From: Butyrivibrio sp. XPD2006
GTDB lineage: Bacteria > Bacillota > Clostridia > Lachnospirales > Lachnospiraceae
Assembly (NCBI RefSeq): GCF_000420865.1
Contig: NZ_ATVT01000015.1
Coordinates: 1 to 64,000, forward strand
Direction of reading: 5' to 3'
DNA length: 64,000 bases
How positions within the stretch are numbered: the first letter of the stretch is position 1; each line of letters opens with the position of its first letter. Shown piece after piece: positions 55,626-64,000 of the stretch. Under the pieces are notes generated by a model, which saw only the letters and a list, made by a program, of their open reading frames with translations, was not told the DNA's origin and searched no databases. The position numbers and the translations under genes were made by a program.

Positions 55626-55761
55626 TGTGGACAATGTGGATAACGTGGATTATTTAATACAAATCGAATTAAAAAAGGCCCGGTATGGGGTTTGCCATCC
55701 GGACCTTTATCCACCGAAAATGGTTTACATAAATAAAAGTTTCAAGTGGAAATGTGGATAA
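55626..55761. promoter_or_regulatory. DnaA-box cluster upstream of dnaD
   Basis: Perfect DnaA boxes (TGTGGATAA = complement of TTATCCACA) at 55635-55643 and 55753-55761. Near-matches TGTGGACAA at 55626-55634 and TTATCCACC at 55707-55715, and CGTGGATTA at 55644-55652. The first three are contiguous direct 9-mers. AT-rich sequence follows (55650-55676). The cluster sits between murC and dnaD and may let DnaA control the replication genes or act as an accessory origin element. Confidence 0.7.
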
Positions 55762-55764
55762 GTT

Positions 55765-57159
55765 TTACTTGCCAAGGAGCTCATCGCCGATTTTTACAAC
55801 ATCTCCCGCTCCCATGGTTATCAACAAATCTCCTTTAGTGCAATTTTGCAAAAGAAATTTTTCAATCTCATTAAAGTTTTCTGTGGTCGGGAAATAATTG
55901 CATTCATGTCCGAGAGCTACAATCTTGTCCCTCAGTGTACGTGAGCTGATTCCCAGTGTGTCTTTTTCTCTTGCTGCGTAAATGTCAGCAAGGATAACGT
56001 GATCTGCCAGAGAAAGTGCTTCGGCAAACTCATTCATAAGAGCCTTGGTCCTGGTGTAAGTGTGTGGCTGGAACACGCACCAGATCTTGTTGTGAGGATA
56101 ATTCTGAGCTGCTGTAAGTGTTGCCTTGATCTCAGTGGGATGGTGAGCGTAGTCATCGATGATGGTAACTCCGCCAATCTCTCCCTTATATTCAAATCGT
56201 CTGCCGGTTCCGTGAAATGCATCAAGAGCAGAAACAATTTGAGCATCTTCTATATTAAGTATCTTGGCAACGGCAATTGCTGAAAGTGCATTGTAAACAT
56301 TGTGGATACCCGGAACAGAAAGGGTAATCTCAAGCTCTTTTCCCTCAGGGAGATGAGCTGTGAAGGATGGATTACCGTGATCGTCATAGGTAATATCTGT
56401 CGGGTAGTAGTCAAAGGCAGCTGATGAACCGTAGGTTATAATGCTGCACTTAAGACCATGAGTGATCTCATCTACGTTGTCGATGTCTCCGTTTATAACA
56501 AGGCTTCCGTCGTCCGGAAGGAGCTCTGCAAACTTTCTGAAGGAATGTCTGATGTCATCAAGATCCTTGAAGAAATCCAAATGGTCGGCATCGATATTAG
56601 AAATAATGCTTATCTTAGGGAAGAAACTAAGGAAGCTGTTGGTGTATTCGCAGGCCTCTGTCACGAAGTACTCCGACTTTCCGACACGGATGTTTCCTCC
56701 TATATCACTGAAAATGCCGCCGATGGATAATGTGGGATCTGTATTGGCTTCCAGAAGTATCTTGGAGAGCATGGAAGTTGTGGTAGTCTTGCCGTGAGTT
56801 CCGCTGACTGCCACGGGAAGTTCATACTCCTTCATGATCTGTCCGAGAAGCTCAGCTCTTGTGAGCATCGGTATTCCGGCGTTCTTGGCTGCGACAAACT
56901 CAGGGTTGTCGGGACGAACGGCTGCAGTGTAAACAACAGCGTTTATGTTGCCGAGAGATGAGATGTTCTCTGCCTTCTGACCGTAAAATATTTTGATGCC
57001 TTTATCCTCCAGAGCTCTTGTCATGGCGGACTCTTTGGCATCTGAACCTGAAATCTTGAAACCTTCCTCCACCAGAATCTGAGCAAGTCCGCTCATGGAG
57101 ATGCCACCGATACCGATGAAATAGATATGTTCGGGATTTTTAAAATCAATTTTATACAT
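55765..57159 (-). CDS. murC: UDP-N-acetylmuramate--L-alanine ligase
   Basis: First of the Mur ligases; adds L-Ala to UDP-MurNAc in peptidoglycan synthesis. 464 residues. N-terminal UDP-binding loop GIGGISMSGLAQ (16-27), ATP loop GTHGKTTTTS (120-129), and YAHHPTEIKATL (about 350), all MurC signatures. Its tail runs up to the DnaA boxes. Divergent from glgC. No other mur genes are in view. Confidence 0.96.
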   Translation of the reverse strand: MYKIDFKNPEHIYFIGIGGISMSGLAQILVEEGFKISGSDAKESAMTRALEDKGIKIFYGQKAENISSLGNINAVVYTAAVRPDNPEFVAAKNAGIPMLTRAELLGQIMKEYELPVAVSGTHGKTTTTSMLSKILLEANTDPTLSIGGIFSDIGGNIRVGKSEYFVTEACEYTNSFLSFFPKISIISNIDADHLDFFKDLDDIRHSFRKFAELLPDDGSLVINGDIDNVDEITHGLKCSIITYGSSAAFDYYPTDITYDDHGNPSFTAHLPEGKELEITLSVPGIHNVYNALSAIAVAKILNIEDAQIVSALDAFHGTGRRFEYKGEIGGVTIIDDYAHHPTEIKATLTAAQNYPHNKIWCVFQPHTYTRTKALMNEFAEALSLADHVILADIYAAREKDTLGISSRTLRDKIVALGHECNYFPTTENFNEIEKFLLQNCTKGDLLITMGAGDVVKIGDELLGK

Positions 57160-57371
57160 TGTTATGCCTCGTCTTTTTAAATAAGAAACTACTTTATTCT
57201 AGCACTTATTATGTCAAAGTCAAAAAACAGAAAATACGAAAACGTTTACGTTAATTATATATCATATTTAGTCTATTTCATGTTTTTTTGGTACATTGCT
57301 TGTGATATACTTAATGTTAGAAAAGAAGGCAATTCTTATGTTTTAAAAAGTTTTTTGCAACGAGGTGGAGC

Positions 57372-58640
57372 ATGATAAAAAAAGAAATGATTGCCATGCT
57401 TTTAGCAGGTGGACAAGGAAGCAGACTGGGCGTTCTGACATCAAAAATGGCAAAGCCTGCAGTTTCATTTGGGGGAAAATATCGTATTATTGACTTTCCG
57501 CTTAGTAACTGCATCAATTCGGGAGTGGACACTGTCGGAGTTCTGACACAGTATCGTCCGCTCAGACTTAATTCCCATATTGGAATTGGAATACCGTGGG
57601 ATCTGGACCGTAACTTCGGTGGAGTTACAGTTCTTCCTCCCTATGAGAAGAGCGCTAACAGCGAGTGGTATACCGGTACTGCTAACGCAATTTATCAGAA
57701 CATGGAATACATGGAGAACTATAATCCTGACTATGTCCTGATTCTTTCCGGTGACCATATTTATAAGATGGACTATGAGACAATGCTTGATTTCCATAAG
57801 TCAAGCGGCGCTGATGTTACCATTGCTGTTATGCCTGTTCCTATGGAAGAGGCCAGCAGATTCGGAATCATGATAACGGATGAAAACAAGCGCATCGTGG
57901 ACTTCGAGGAGAAACCCGAGCATCCACGCAGCAACCTTGCTTCTATGGGTATCTACATCTTCTCATGGAAGTCTCTTAAGGAAGCGCTTATTAAGAATAA
58001 AGATCAGGCAGGACTGGATTTTGGTAAGCATATCATTCCTTACTGCAAGGATCAGGGACAATCTCTTTTCGCATATGAGTTTGATGGCTATTGGAAGGAT
58101 GTAGGAACTCTTACATCTTACTGGGAAGCCAACATGGAGCTCATCGATATCGTTCCTGAGTTCAATCTCTACGAAGAGTATTGGAAGATATACACAGCAA
58201 GCGGAGTTCAGCCGCCGCAGTACCTGGGACCTGAGAGTGCCATTGAGAGAAGTATTGTCGGTGAGGGCTGCGACATAGAAGGAAAGGTTTACAACTCAGT
58301 TATCGGACCCGGCGTCAAGATCGGAAAGGGCACAGTTGTCAGCCATTCCATCATCATGAATGAGACGCAGATCGGTGATAACTGTAACATTGAGAAGGCA
58401 ATCATTGCAGAGAGAGCACAGATCGGAAACGGCGTAATGCTCGGAACCTTTGAGGAAAAAGAGAATGAGACCAAGCCCGCAATTTATTGCGAAGGTCTCT
58501 GCACTATCGGCGAGAGATCAGTTATACCGGATGGTGTAAAGGTGGGTAAGAACACCATGATCTCCGGAGTTACAACTGCTGACGACTACGTGGACGGAGT
58601 CCTGGACAGCGGAAGAACATTAGATAAGGCAGGTGATTGA
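57372..58640 (+). CDS. glgC: glucose-1-phosphate adenylyltransferase, catalytic subunit
   Basis: Makes ADP-glucose for glycogen. 422 residues. N-terminal GlgC loop [25 protein letters not shown] (about 9-33; written in parts: [23 protein letters not shown]), catalytic-domain [10 protein letters not shown], GlcP-binding FEEKPEHP, and DGYWKDVGT. Left-handed helix repeats follow (about 290-400). The glgD start lies 2 bases past its stop. Promoter not clearly defined upstream. Confidence 0.95.
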   Translation: MIKKEMIAMLLAGGQGSRLGVLTSKMAKPAVSFGGKYRIIDFPLSNCINSGVDTVGVLTQYRPLRLNSHIGIGIPWDLDRNFGGVTVLPPYEKSANSEWYTGTANAIYQNMEYMENYNPDYVLILSGDHIYKMDYETMLDFHKSSGADVTIAVMPVPMEEASRFGIMITDENKRIVDFEEKPEHPRSNLASMGIYIFSWKSLKEALIKNKDQAGLDFGKHIIPYCKDQGQSLFAYEFDGYWKDVGTLTSYWEANMELIDIVPEFNLYEEYWKIYTASGVQPPQYLGPESAIERSIVGEGCDIEGKVYNSVIGPGVKIGKGTVVSHSIIMNETQIGDNCNIEKAIIAERAQIGNGVMLGTFEEKENETKPAIYCEGLCTIGERSVIPDGVKVGKNTMISGVTTADDYVDGVLDSGRTLDKAGD

Positions 58641-58642
58641 GT

Positions 58643-59761
58643 ATGAGGGCGATTGGTATTATTTTAGCAGGCGGCAGCAGTAGCAGGATGCAGGAACTGT
58701 CCAAGAGAAGAGCGGTTTGCGCAATGCCGGTGGCTGGTTTTTACAGAAGTATCGACTTCGCACTGAGCAACATGACCAACTCTCATATTCAGACAGTAGC
58801 CGTATTTACACAGTACAATGCAGGAAGTCTTAATACACACCTCAGTTCTTCAAAGTGGTGGGACTTCGGACGTAAGCAGGGAGGCTTATACGTATTCACT
58901 CCCGCAGTTAAGGCATCAGGTAATCTCTGGTACAGAGGTACGGCAGATGCCATTGCACAGAATCTTGATTTCCTTAGAAGCTGTCATGAACCGTATGTAG
59001 TGATCACTTCAGGAGACTGCGTATACAAGATGGACTATGGCAAGCTTCTTGAGTATCACATTCAGAAGCAGGCTGACATCACAGTTGTTTGCAAGGATAT
59101 GCCGGCAACAATTGATACCGAGAGATTCGGAACAGTTCGTATGAACGAGGAGAGCCGTATCGAGGAGTTCGAGGAGAAGCCGGTTGTATCAAGATCCAAC
59201 ACAATCTCCTGCGGTATCTACGTTATCAGAAGAAGACAGCTCATCGAGCTCATTGAGAGAGCCGAAGAGGAAGAGAGATACGACTTTGTAAGAGATATCC
59301 TTGTAAGATACAAGGATATGAAGAGAATATACGGATACAAGATCAAGGAATACTGGAGCAACATCGCTTCGGTAGAGGATTACTACAGGACCAACATGGA
59401 CTTCTTAAAGCCTGAGATCCGCCAGTACTTCTTCCGCGAGTATCCGGGTATCTACACCAAGGTTTCCGACCTTCCGCCGGCTAAGTATAACGTGGGAGTA
59501 AACGTCAAGAACGGACTTATCTCCAGCGGTTGTATCATAAACGGAACCATCGAGGATTCAGTGATCTTCAAGGGTGCGTTCATCGGCAACAACTGCTACA
59601 TCAAGAATTCGATCATCCTGAATGATGTTTATATCGGAGATAATTCACATATTGAGAACTGCATTGTAGAGAGCCACGGCACGATACAGGCAAACTCATA
59701 TTATAAAGAAGAAAACGGAATAAAGGTAGTTGTAGAGAATAACGAAAGGTACGTCATCTAA
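58643..59761 (+). CDS. glgD: glucose-1-phosphate adenylyltransferase regulatory subunit GlgD
   Basis: 372 residues, GlgC-like but lacking key catalytic residues, as typical of the second Firmicute subunit: GGSSSRMQELSKRRAVCAMPVAG replaces the usual catalytic loop, while GDCVYKMDYG and FEEKPVVSRSN are retained. Forms a hetero-oligomer with GlgC and tunes its activity. The ATG at 58643 is chosen, with AGGTGAT upstream; a TTG two codons earlier overlaps the glgC stop. Confidence 0.93.
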   Translation: MRAIGIILAGGSSSRMQELSKRRAVCAMPVAGFYRSIDFALSNMTNSHIQTVAVFTQYNAGSLNTHLSSSKWWDFGRKQGGLYVFTPAVKASGNLWYRGTADAIAQNLDFLRSCHEPYVVITSGDCVYKMDYGKLLEYHIQKQADITVVCKDMPATIDTERFGTVRMNEESRIEEFEEKPVVSRSNTISCGIYVIRRRQLIELIERAEEEERYDFVRDILVRYKDMKRIYGYKIKEYWSNIASVEDYYRTNMDFLKPEIRQYFFREYPGIYTKVSDLPPAKYNVGVNVKNGLISSGCIINGTIEDSVIFKGAFIGNNCYIKNSIILNDVYIGDNSHIENCIVESHGTIQANSYYKEENGIKVVVENNERYVI

Positions 59762-59801
59762 GGTATCGTTGACCAGGTTGTAATCAAGAGGGGGTTACAA
59801 T

Positions 59802-60095
59802 ATGAAGATTACAGATATTCGTGTTAGGAAAGTTACCAAGCAGGGCAAGATGCGCGCAGTAGTTTCTGTTACTTTTGACAATGAGTTCGTTGTTCATGAC
59901 ATCAAGGTCATCGAGGGTGAGAGAGGTCTTTTCATCGCTATGCCCAGCAAGAAGTCTGCAGACGGTGAATATCGCGACATCGCGCACCCCATCAACTCAG
60001 ACATGAGAGGCGTTCTTCAGACACAGATCCTTGAAGCTTACGACAAGGCATCTTTAGAAGAGCCTGAGGGCGAGGATGCACCTGTAGAGGGTTGA
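59802..60095 (+). CDS. spoVG: SpoVG regulator
   Basis: 97 residues. Matches SpoVG throughout: [11 protein letters not shown] at the start, [20 protein letters not shown] and [18 protein letters not shown], then an acidic tail. Small RNA/DNA-binding regulator found in spore-formers and many non-spore-forming Firmicutes; presence alone does not mean sporulation. GGGGG ribosome site 7-8 nt upstream. Confidence 0.96.
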   Translation: MKITDIRVRKVTKQGKMRAVVSVTFDNEFVVHDIKVIEGERGLFIAMPSKKSADGEYRDIAHPINSDMRGVLQTQILEAYDKASLEEPEGEDAPVEG

Positions 60096-60127
60096 CAAGC
60101 CACTTTGCAAAGTTAATAATGGGTATT

Positions 60128-60170
60128 AATAACAGGGGACTTAGGTTGTTACTAGGTCCCCTGATTTATG
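60128..60170 (+). terminator. hairpin after spoVG, weak T-tract
   Basis: CAGGGGAC (60133-60140) and GTCCCCTG (60156-60163) pair around CTTAGG-containing loop; only ATTTATG follows, so termination may be partial. Confidence 0.6.
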
Positions 60171-60182
60171 CTGGGGGATGGG

Positions 60183-60812
60183 ATGTTTGAATTTTTAAAA
60201 GCAATATTTTCAAGGAAGAATAGAGAGGAAGACGGTAAAGTGTTCGTGATAGTGGGACTCGGAAATCCGGAGAAAAAATATTTCGGAACCAGGCATAATG
60301 TAGGATTTGATACCATTGATTACCTTTCCGATAAATACAATATCGGCCTTACGGAGACCAAGTTTAAGGCTGCTTACGGCAAGGGAAGGATTGGGAATGA
60401 GAGAGTAATTCTGGTCAAACCCCTTACCTATATGAACCTCAGCGGAGAAGCTGTGGCTCCGATATGTAACTATTTCAAAATTGATACAAAGACAAACCTT
60501 ATTGTTATATCCGACGATGTGGAACTTGATGTGGGTAACCTCCGTGTTCGCCCCAAGGGAAGCGCCGGAGGACATAACGGACTTAAGAACATAATTGCTC
60601 AGCTTGGGCATGATGAGTTTTCCAGAGTCCGCGTAGGAGTTGGCAAGAAGCCCAAACAGTGGGATATGGTGGACTGGGTCCTCGGACACTTTGAGGGTGA
60701 AGATGCAACTCTTATTAAAGAGAGTATAGAAAATGCAGCCGGTGCTGTAACATGCATTATGGAAGAAGGCGTGGACAGTGCCATGAACAGATTCAACGGA
60801 AAGAATAAATGA
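60183..60812 (+). CDS. pth: peptidyl-tRNA hydrolase
   Basis: Releases peptides from tRNA after stalled translation. 209 residues: core with GLGNPEKKYFGTRHNVGFD (His is catalytic), KPLTYMNLSGEAV and SDDVELDVGNLRVRPKGSAGGHNGLK. A 20-residue basic extension precedes the core. The start at 60183 has GGGGGA 6-8 nt upstream; 60168 would place it at the previous hairpin. Its stop overlaps the mfd start (ATGA), so the two are coupled. Confidence 0.93.
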   Translation: MFEFLKAIFSRKNREEDGKVFVIVGLGNPEKKYFGTRHNVGFDTIDYLSDKYNIGLTETKFKAAYGKGRIGNERVILVKPLTYMNLSGEAVAPICNYFKIDTKTNLIVISDDVELDVGNLRVRPKGSAGGHNGLKNIIAQLGHDEFSRVRVGVGKKPKQWDMVDWVLGHFEGEDATLIKESIENAAGAVTCIMEEGVDSAMNRFNGKNK

Positions 60813-63800
60813 GAGCAATTACGACGCCCCTTTCGGAGCTGAAGGAATTTAATGAAATAAACGAATATCTTGAAAAGCCCTTTGCCTGTGCTGAGGTGAC
60901 AGGCTGCGTTGACTCGCAGAAGCTCCACATCATCGACGGACTTGGGGCTGATTTCAAGTACAGGATCATTGTGACTTACTCGGATCTTCGGGCAAAAGAG
61001 ATCTATGAGGATTACAAGTTTTACGACAGAAATGTCACAGTGTATCCCGCCAAGGATCTGATCTTCTATCAGGCTGATGTTCACAGCAATGAGATTGCAA
61101 GGCAGAGAATCCGCTGTATGAGAAGACTCATTGAGGGAAGGCCTGTTACGGTGGTCACTACTTTTGCTGCCCTTATGGCTCCTCAGATCAAGCCGGAAGT
61201 CATTCGCGATCACATTTTGTCTTTGGACAGACACAGCGCTATTGATGTTGTGGAGATAGGCAAAAAACTTGTCACCATGGGCTATACCAGAAACTATCAG
61301 GTTGAGGCTCCGGGTGAGTTTTCGATACGTGGAGACATTGTAGATGTCTTTGATCTTACGGAAGAGAATCCTTTCAGAATCGAGCTTTGGGGTGATGAGA
61401 TCGACTCCATCAGAAGCTTTGACATTCTCTCTCAGAGATCTCTTGAGAAGCTGGAGAGCGTGGATATTTATCCTGCTTCAGAGATCATTCTCGAGGATGA
61501 GGAGCTTGAGAAGGGCTTTGCCAGGATTCAGGAAGATACCGACAAGGCAGTGAAAGCCCTCAGAGATGAGTTTAAAACTGCAGAAGCACATCAGCTGAAA
61601 AAACAGACCGAGGAACTTAAGGAAGAACTTTTTGAGTTCAGGGCGGCTGTCAATCTTGAGAGCTATATCAGATATTTCTATGAAGATACGGTTACCATTC
61701 AGGAGATGTTTCCCAAGGGCAAGAGCTGTATCTTTATCGACGAGCCGCAGCGCGTGCAGGAACATGCAAGGGCTGTGGAAACAGAGTTCCGCGAGAGTAT
61801 GACCCACAGAGCAGAGAAGGGCTACGTACTTCCGGGACAGATGGACATTCTTTATTCCATAGACAACTGCATAGCAAGAATGGGTAACGGCAGGAGAGTC
61901 CTGGTGTCTGCTCTTGCAATGCCGGCTTCTCTGAATCTCTTTTCCCCGGAAAAGAGCTGGGACATTAAGGCGAGAAGTATAGCTGCTTACAATAACAGCT
62001 TTGACTCTCTGGTCAGCGACTTAAAGAGCTATTCCAAGAGAGGTTACAAGGTTCTTATCCTCTCCGGTTCAAGGACAAGAGCAAAGCGTATAGTTGAGGA
62101 CCTTAGGGATAATCTTGTCAGTGCATTTTACAGCGAGGATCCCGGAAGGGTTCTGCAGCCCGGCGAGATCATGACATACTACGGCAGGATAATGAAGGGC
62201 TTTGAGTACCCTGACATTAAGTTTGCTGTTATTGCTGAGAGTGATATCTTCACCGAGCACACGAGGAAGAAGAAAAAGAAAAAGAGCCAGTACAGCGGCG
62301 AGAAGATTTCGGATTTCGCCGATCTTAAGATTGGTGACTACGTAGTTCATGAGGACCATGGTCTTGGTATATACAGAGGTATCGAGAAGATCGAGACCGA
62401 CCATGTGGTCAAGGATTATATCAAGATAGAATACGGTGGTGGCGGAAACCTTTACGTTCTTGCGACAGGACTTTCTGTAATTCAGAAGTACGCCTCCGGT
62501 GGTGATGACGAGACTGCCCACAAACCCAAGCTCAACAAGCTTGGAAGCGGAGACTGGAGCCACACCAAGAGCAAGGTCAGAGCTGCAGTTGAAGAGGTTG
62601 CGCAGGATCTGGTTGAACTCTATGCCAAGAGGCAGCAGGCCATCGGCTACGAGTTCGGAAAAGACACAGTGTGGCAGCAGGAGTTTGAGGATGCCTTTCC
62701 TTATCAGGAGACGGAGGATCAGCTCACTGCCATCGACGATACCAAAAAAGATATGGAATCAAGTCGCATAATGGACAGACTCATCTGTGGAGATGTTGGC
62801 TTTGGCAAGACAGAAGTGGCTATCCGTGCGGCTTTCAAAGCAATACAGGACGGCAAGCAGGTGGCGGTTTTGGTACCCACCACAATCCTTGCCCAGCAGC
62901 ATTACAACACCTTCTCCGAGAGAATGCGTTCATTCCCGGTGAGGGTTGATCTCATGTCCAGATTCAGGACTGCTGCGGAGCAAAAGAAGACAGTGGCTGA
63001 CCTTAAGAAGGGTCTTGTAGATGTTGTCATCGGAACTCACAGACTTCTGTCCAAGGACATTGAATACAAGGATCTTGGACTTCTTATTGTGGATGAGGAA
63101 CAGCGCTTTGGTGTAACCCACAAGGAAAAGATCAAGACCATGAAGGAAAACGTGGATGTACTGACCCTGACCGCTACTCCTATTCCGAGGACTCTTCATA
63201 TGTCTCTTGTTGGCATCAGGGATATGAGTGTTCTCGAAGAAGCACCCAACGACAGGCTCCCTATCCAGACCTATGTCATGGAGTACAATGACGAACTTGT
63301 GAGGGAAGCTATTGTCAGAGAGCTCTCCAGGAAGGGACAGGTTTATTACGTTTACAACAGAGTAAATACCATTGCCGATACGGCAGCCAAGATCCAGAAG
63401 CTTGTGCCTGAAGCAAATGTTGCTTTTGCCCATGGCCAGATGAAGGAATCCGAGCTTGAGCGTATCATGTATGATTTCATCGACGGAACCATTGATGTGC
63501 TGGTATCAACCACCATCATTGAGACGGGACTTGATATCCCCAACGTCAACACCATGATCATCCACGACTCTGACAAGATGGGTCTTTCTCAGCTCTATCA
63601 GTTAAGAGGACGTGTGGGAAGATCCAACAAGACAGCCTATGCCTTCCTTATGTATAAGAGAGACAAGATGCTCAAGGAGATCGCTGAAAAGAGACTTGCT
63701 GCCATCAAGGAATTTACAGACCTTGGCAGCGGCTTTAAGATTGCGATGAGGGATCTTGAGATCAGAGGAGCAGGAAATCTCCTTGGCAAAAAACAGAGCG

Positions 63801-64000
63801 GACACATGGCGGCTGTCGGATACGACCTCTACTGCAAGATGCTTGGAGAGGCTGTCAAAGTCAGAAAAGGCGAAGAAGACGGTACCATTTCCGATTTGCC
63901 GGGAACAAGTATCGACCTTGATGTCAGTGCTTTTATTCCGGATAACTACATCCTCAATGAGGATCAGAAGCTTGAGATATACAAGAGAATAGCCAGCATC
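60809..64000 (+). CDS. mfd: transcription-repair coupling factor (3' end outside the window)
   Basis: Removes stalled RNA polymerase and recruits UvrA. 1064 codons visible with no stop, out of about 1150 usual. N-terminal UvrB-like region (about 1-330), an RNA-polymerase-interacting CarD-like domain (about 505-575, KIGDYVVHEDHGLGIYRG), then a superfamily 2 helicase with Walker A GDVGFGKTE (about 660), DEEQRFG and the translocation helices with RGRVGRS. The ATG at 60809 overlaps the pth stop. The remaining C-terminal D7 domain lies beyond 64000. Confidence 0.97.
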   Translation, partial: MRAITTPLSELKEFNEINEYLEKPFACAEVTGCVDSQKLHIIDGLGADFKYRIIVTYSDLRAKEIYEDYKFYDRNVTVYPAKDLIFYQADVHSNEIARQRIRCMRRLIEGRPVTVVTTFAALMAPQIKPEVIRDHILSLDRHSAIDVVEIGKKLVTMGYTRNYQVEAPGEFSIRGDIVDVFDLTEENPFRIELWGDEIDSIRSFDILSQRSLEKLESVDIYPASEIILEDEELEKGFARIQEDTDKAVKALRDEFKTAEAHQLKKQTEELKEELFEFRAAVNLESYIRYFYEDTVTIQEMFPKGKSCIFIDEPQRVQEHARAVETEFRESMTHRAEKGYVLPGQMDILYSIDNCIARMGNGRRVLVSALAMPASLNLFSPEKSWDIKARSIAAYNNSFDSLVSDLKSYSKRGYKVLILSGSRTRAKRIVEDLRDNLVSAFYSEDPGRVLQPGEIMTYYGRIMKGFEYPDIKFAVIAESDIFTEHTRKKKKKKSQYSGEKISDFADLKIGDYVVHEDHGLGIYRGIEKIETDHVVKDYIKIEYGGGGNLYVLATGLSVIQKYASGGDDETAHKPKLNKLGSGDWSHTKSKVRAAVEEVAQDLVELYAKRQQAIGYEFGKDTVWQQEFEDAFPYQETEDQLTAIDDTKKDMESSRIMDRLICGDVGFGKTEVAIRAAFKAIQDGKQVAVLVPTTILAQQHYNTFSERMRSFPVRVDLMSRFRTAAEQKKTVADLKKGLVDVVIGTHRLLSKDIEYKDLGLLIVDEEQRFGVTHKEKIKTMKENVDVLTLTATPIPRTLHMSLVGIRDMSVLEEAPNDRLPIQTYVMEYNDELVREAIVRELSRKGQVYYVYNRVNTIADTAAKIQKLVPEANVAFAHGQMKESELERIMYDFIDGTIDVLVSTTIIETGLDIPNVNTMIIHDSDKMGLSQLYQLRGRVGRSNKTAYAFLMYKRDKMLKEIAEKRLAAIKEFTDLGSGFKIAMRDLEIRGAGNLLGKKQSGHMAAVGYDLYCKMLGEAVKVRKGEEDGTISDLPGTSIDLDVSAFIPDNYILNEDQKLEIYKRIASI

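Noticed and set aside
55567..55761. 64-residue open frame in the murC-dnaD gap
   Set aside because: It reads through the DnaA boxes; no ribosome site, and the repeats in the peptide (VDNVDNVD) come from the box repeats.
55500..55765. Chromosomal oriC
   Set aside because: The DnaA boxes are suggestive, but dnaA and dnaN are not here, so a regulatory or accessory role is the safer reading.

Overview
The window looks like chromosome from an anaerobic, plant-fibre-degrading Firmicute of the Lachnospiraceae, most like Butyrivibrio or Pseudobutyrivibrio. This rests on content: a large cytoplasmic xylan-oligosaccharide locus, MsmX-type ABC importers without their own ATPase, glgC/glgD, spoVG, a two-carboxylate (Na+-type) ATP synthase c subunit, and DnaD/DnaI-type replication genes. 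The genus is inferred from gene content, not from a marker gene.

Layout: (1) 1-1138: the 3' part of an IS200/IS605-type tnpB with its probable right end and guide-RNA scaffold, then a non-coding stretch with a ladder of CCCAA/TTGGG motifs about 20 bp apart. (2) aspS, then a convergent GGDEF protein. (3) 4624-11895: complete F-type ATP synthase operon atpZ-atpI-atpB-E-F-H-A-G-D-C with a strong terminator. (4) 11982-40823: about 29 kb for uptake and breakdown of decorated xylan oligosaccharides. It has two ABC importers (lipoprotein plus two permeases each), an esterase-GH43 fusion, a second GH43, an SGNH esterase, a SASA-type acetylesterase, GH67 and GH115 alpha-glucuronidases (each divergent from an AraC regulator), a GH3 beta-xylosidase, xylulokinase and a FucI/AraA-family sugar isomerase. 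No enzyme here has a signal peptide, so hydrolysis should be intracellular after import, with long-chain xylan cut elsewhere. (5) 40950-51844: a hydroxyacid dehydrogenase, a two-domain PPK2 polyphosphate kinase, a secreted GH25 lysozyme, a UDP-sugar pyrophosphorylase with galE, an HtrA protease, a LUD protein and a HAD phosphatase. (6) 51848-57159, minus strand: murC, a DnaD-like protein, a DnaI/DnaC-like helicase loader and a long PRPP synthetase. A cluster of DnaA boxes lies upstream of dnaD and two long hairpins lie between dnaD and dnaC. (7) 57372-64000: glgC-glgD, spoVG, pth and the start of mfd, which runs off the window.

Non-coding structure is the most unusual part. The 24304-24841 intergenic region combines a REP-like palindrome, a 135-nt nested hairpin and five tandem hairpin units of about 73 bp with fixed internal geometry. 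Two more long nested hairpins lie at 54074-54333, and REP-like palindromes with a GGGACG core recur at 24307, 24801 and 45291. No rRNA, tRNA or CRISPR array was recognised. Family assignments come from motifs and overall similarity read by eye, without database searches.
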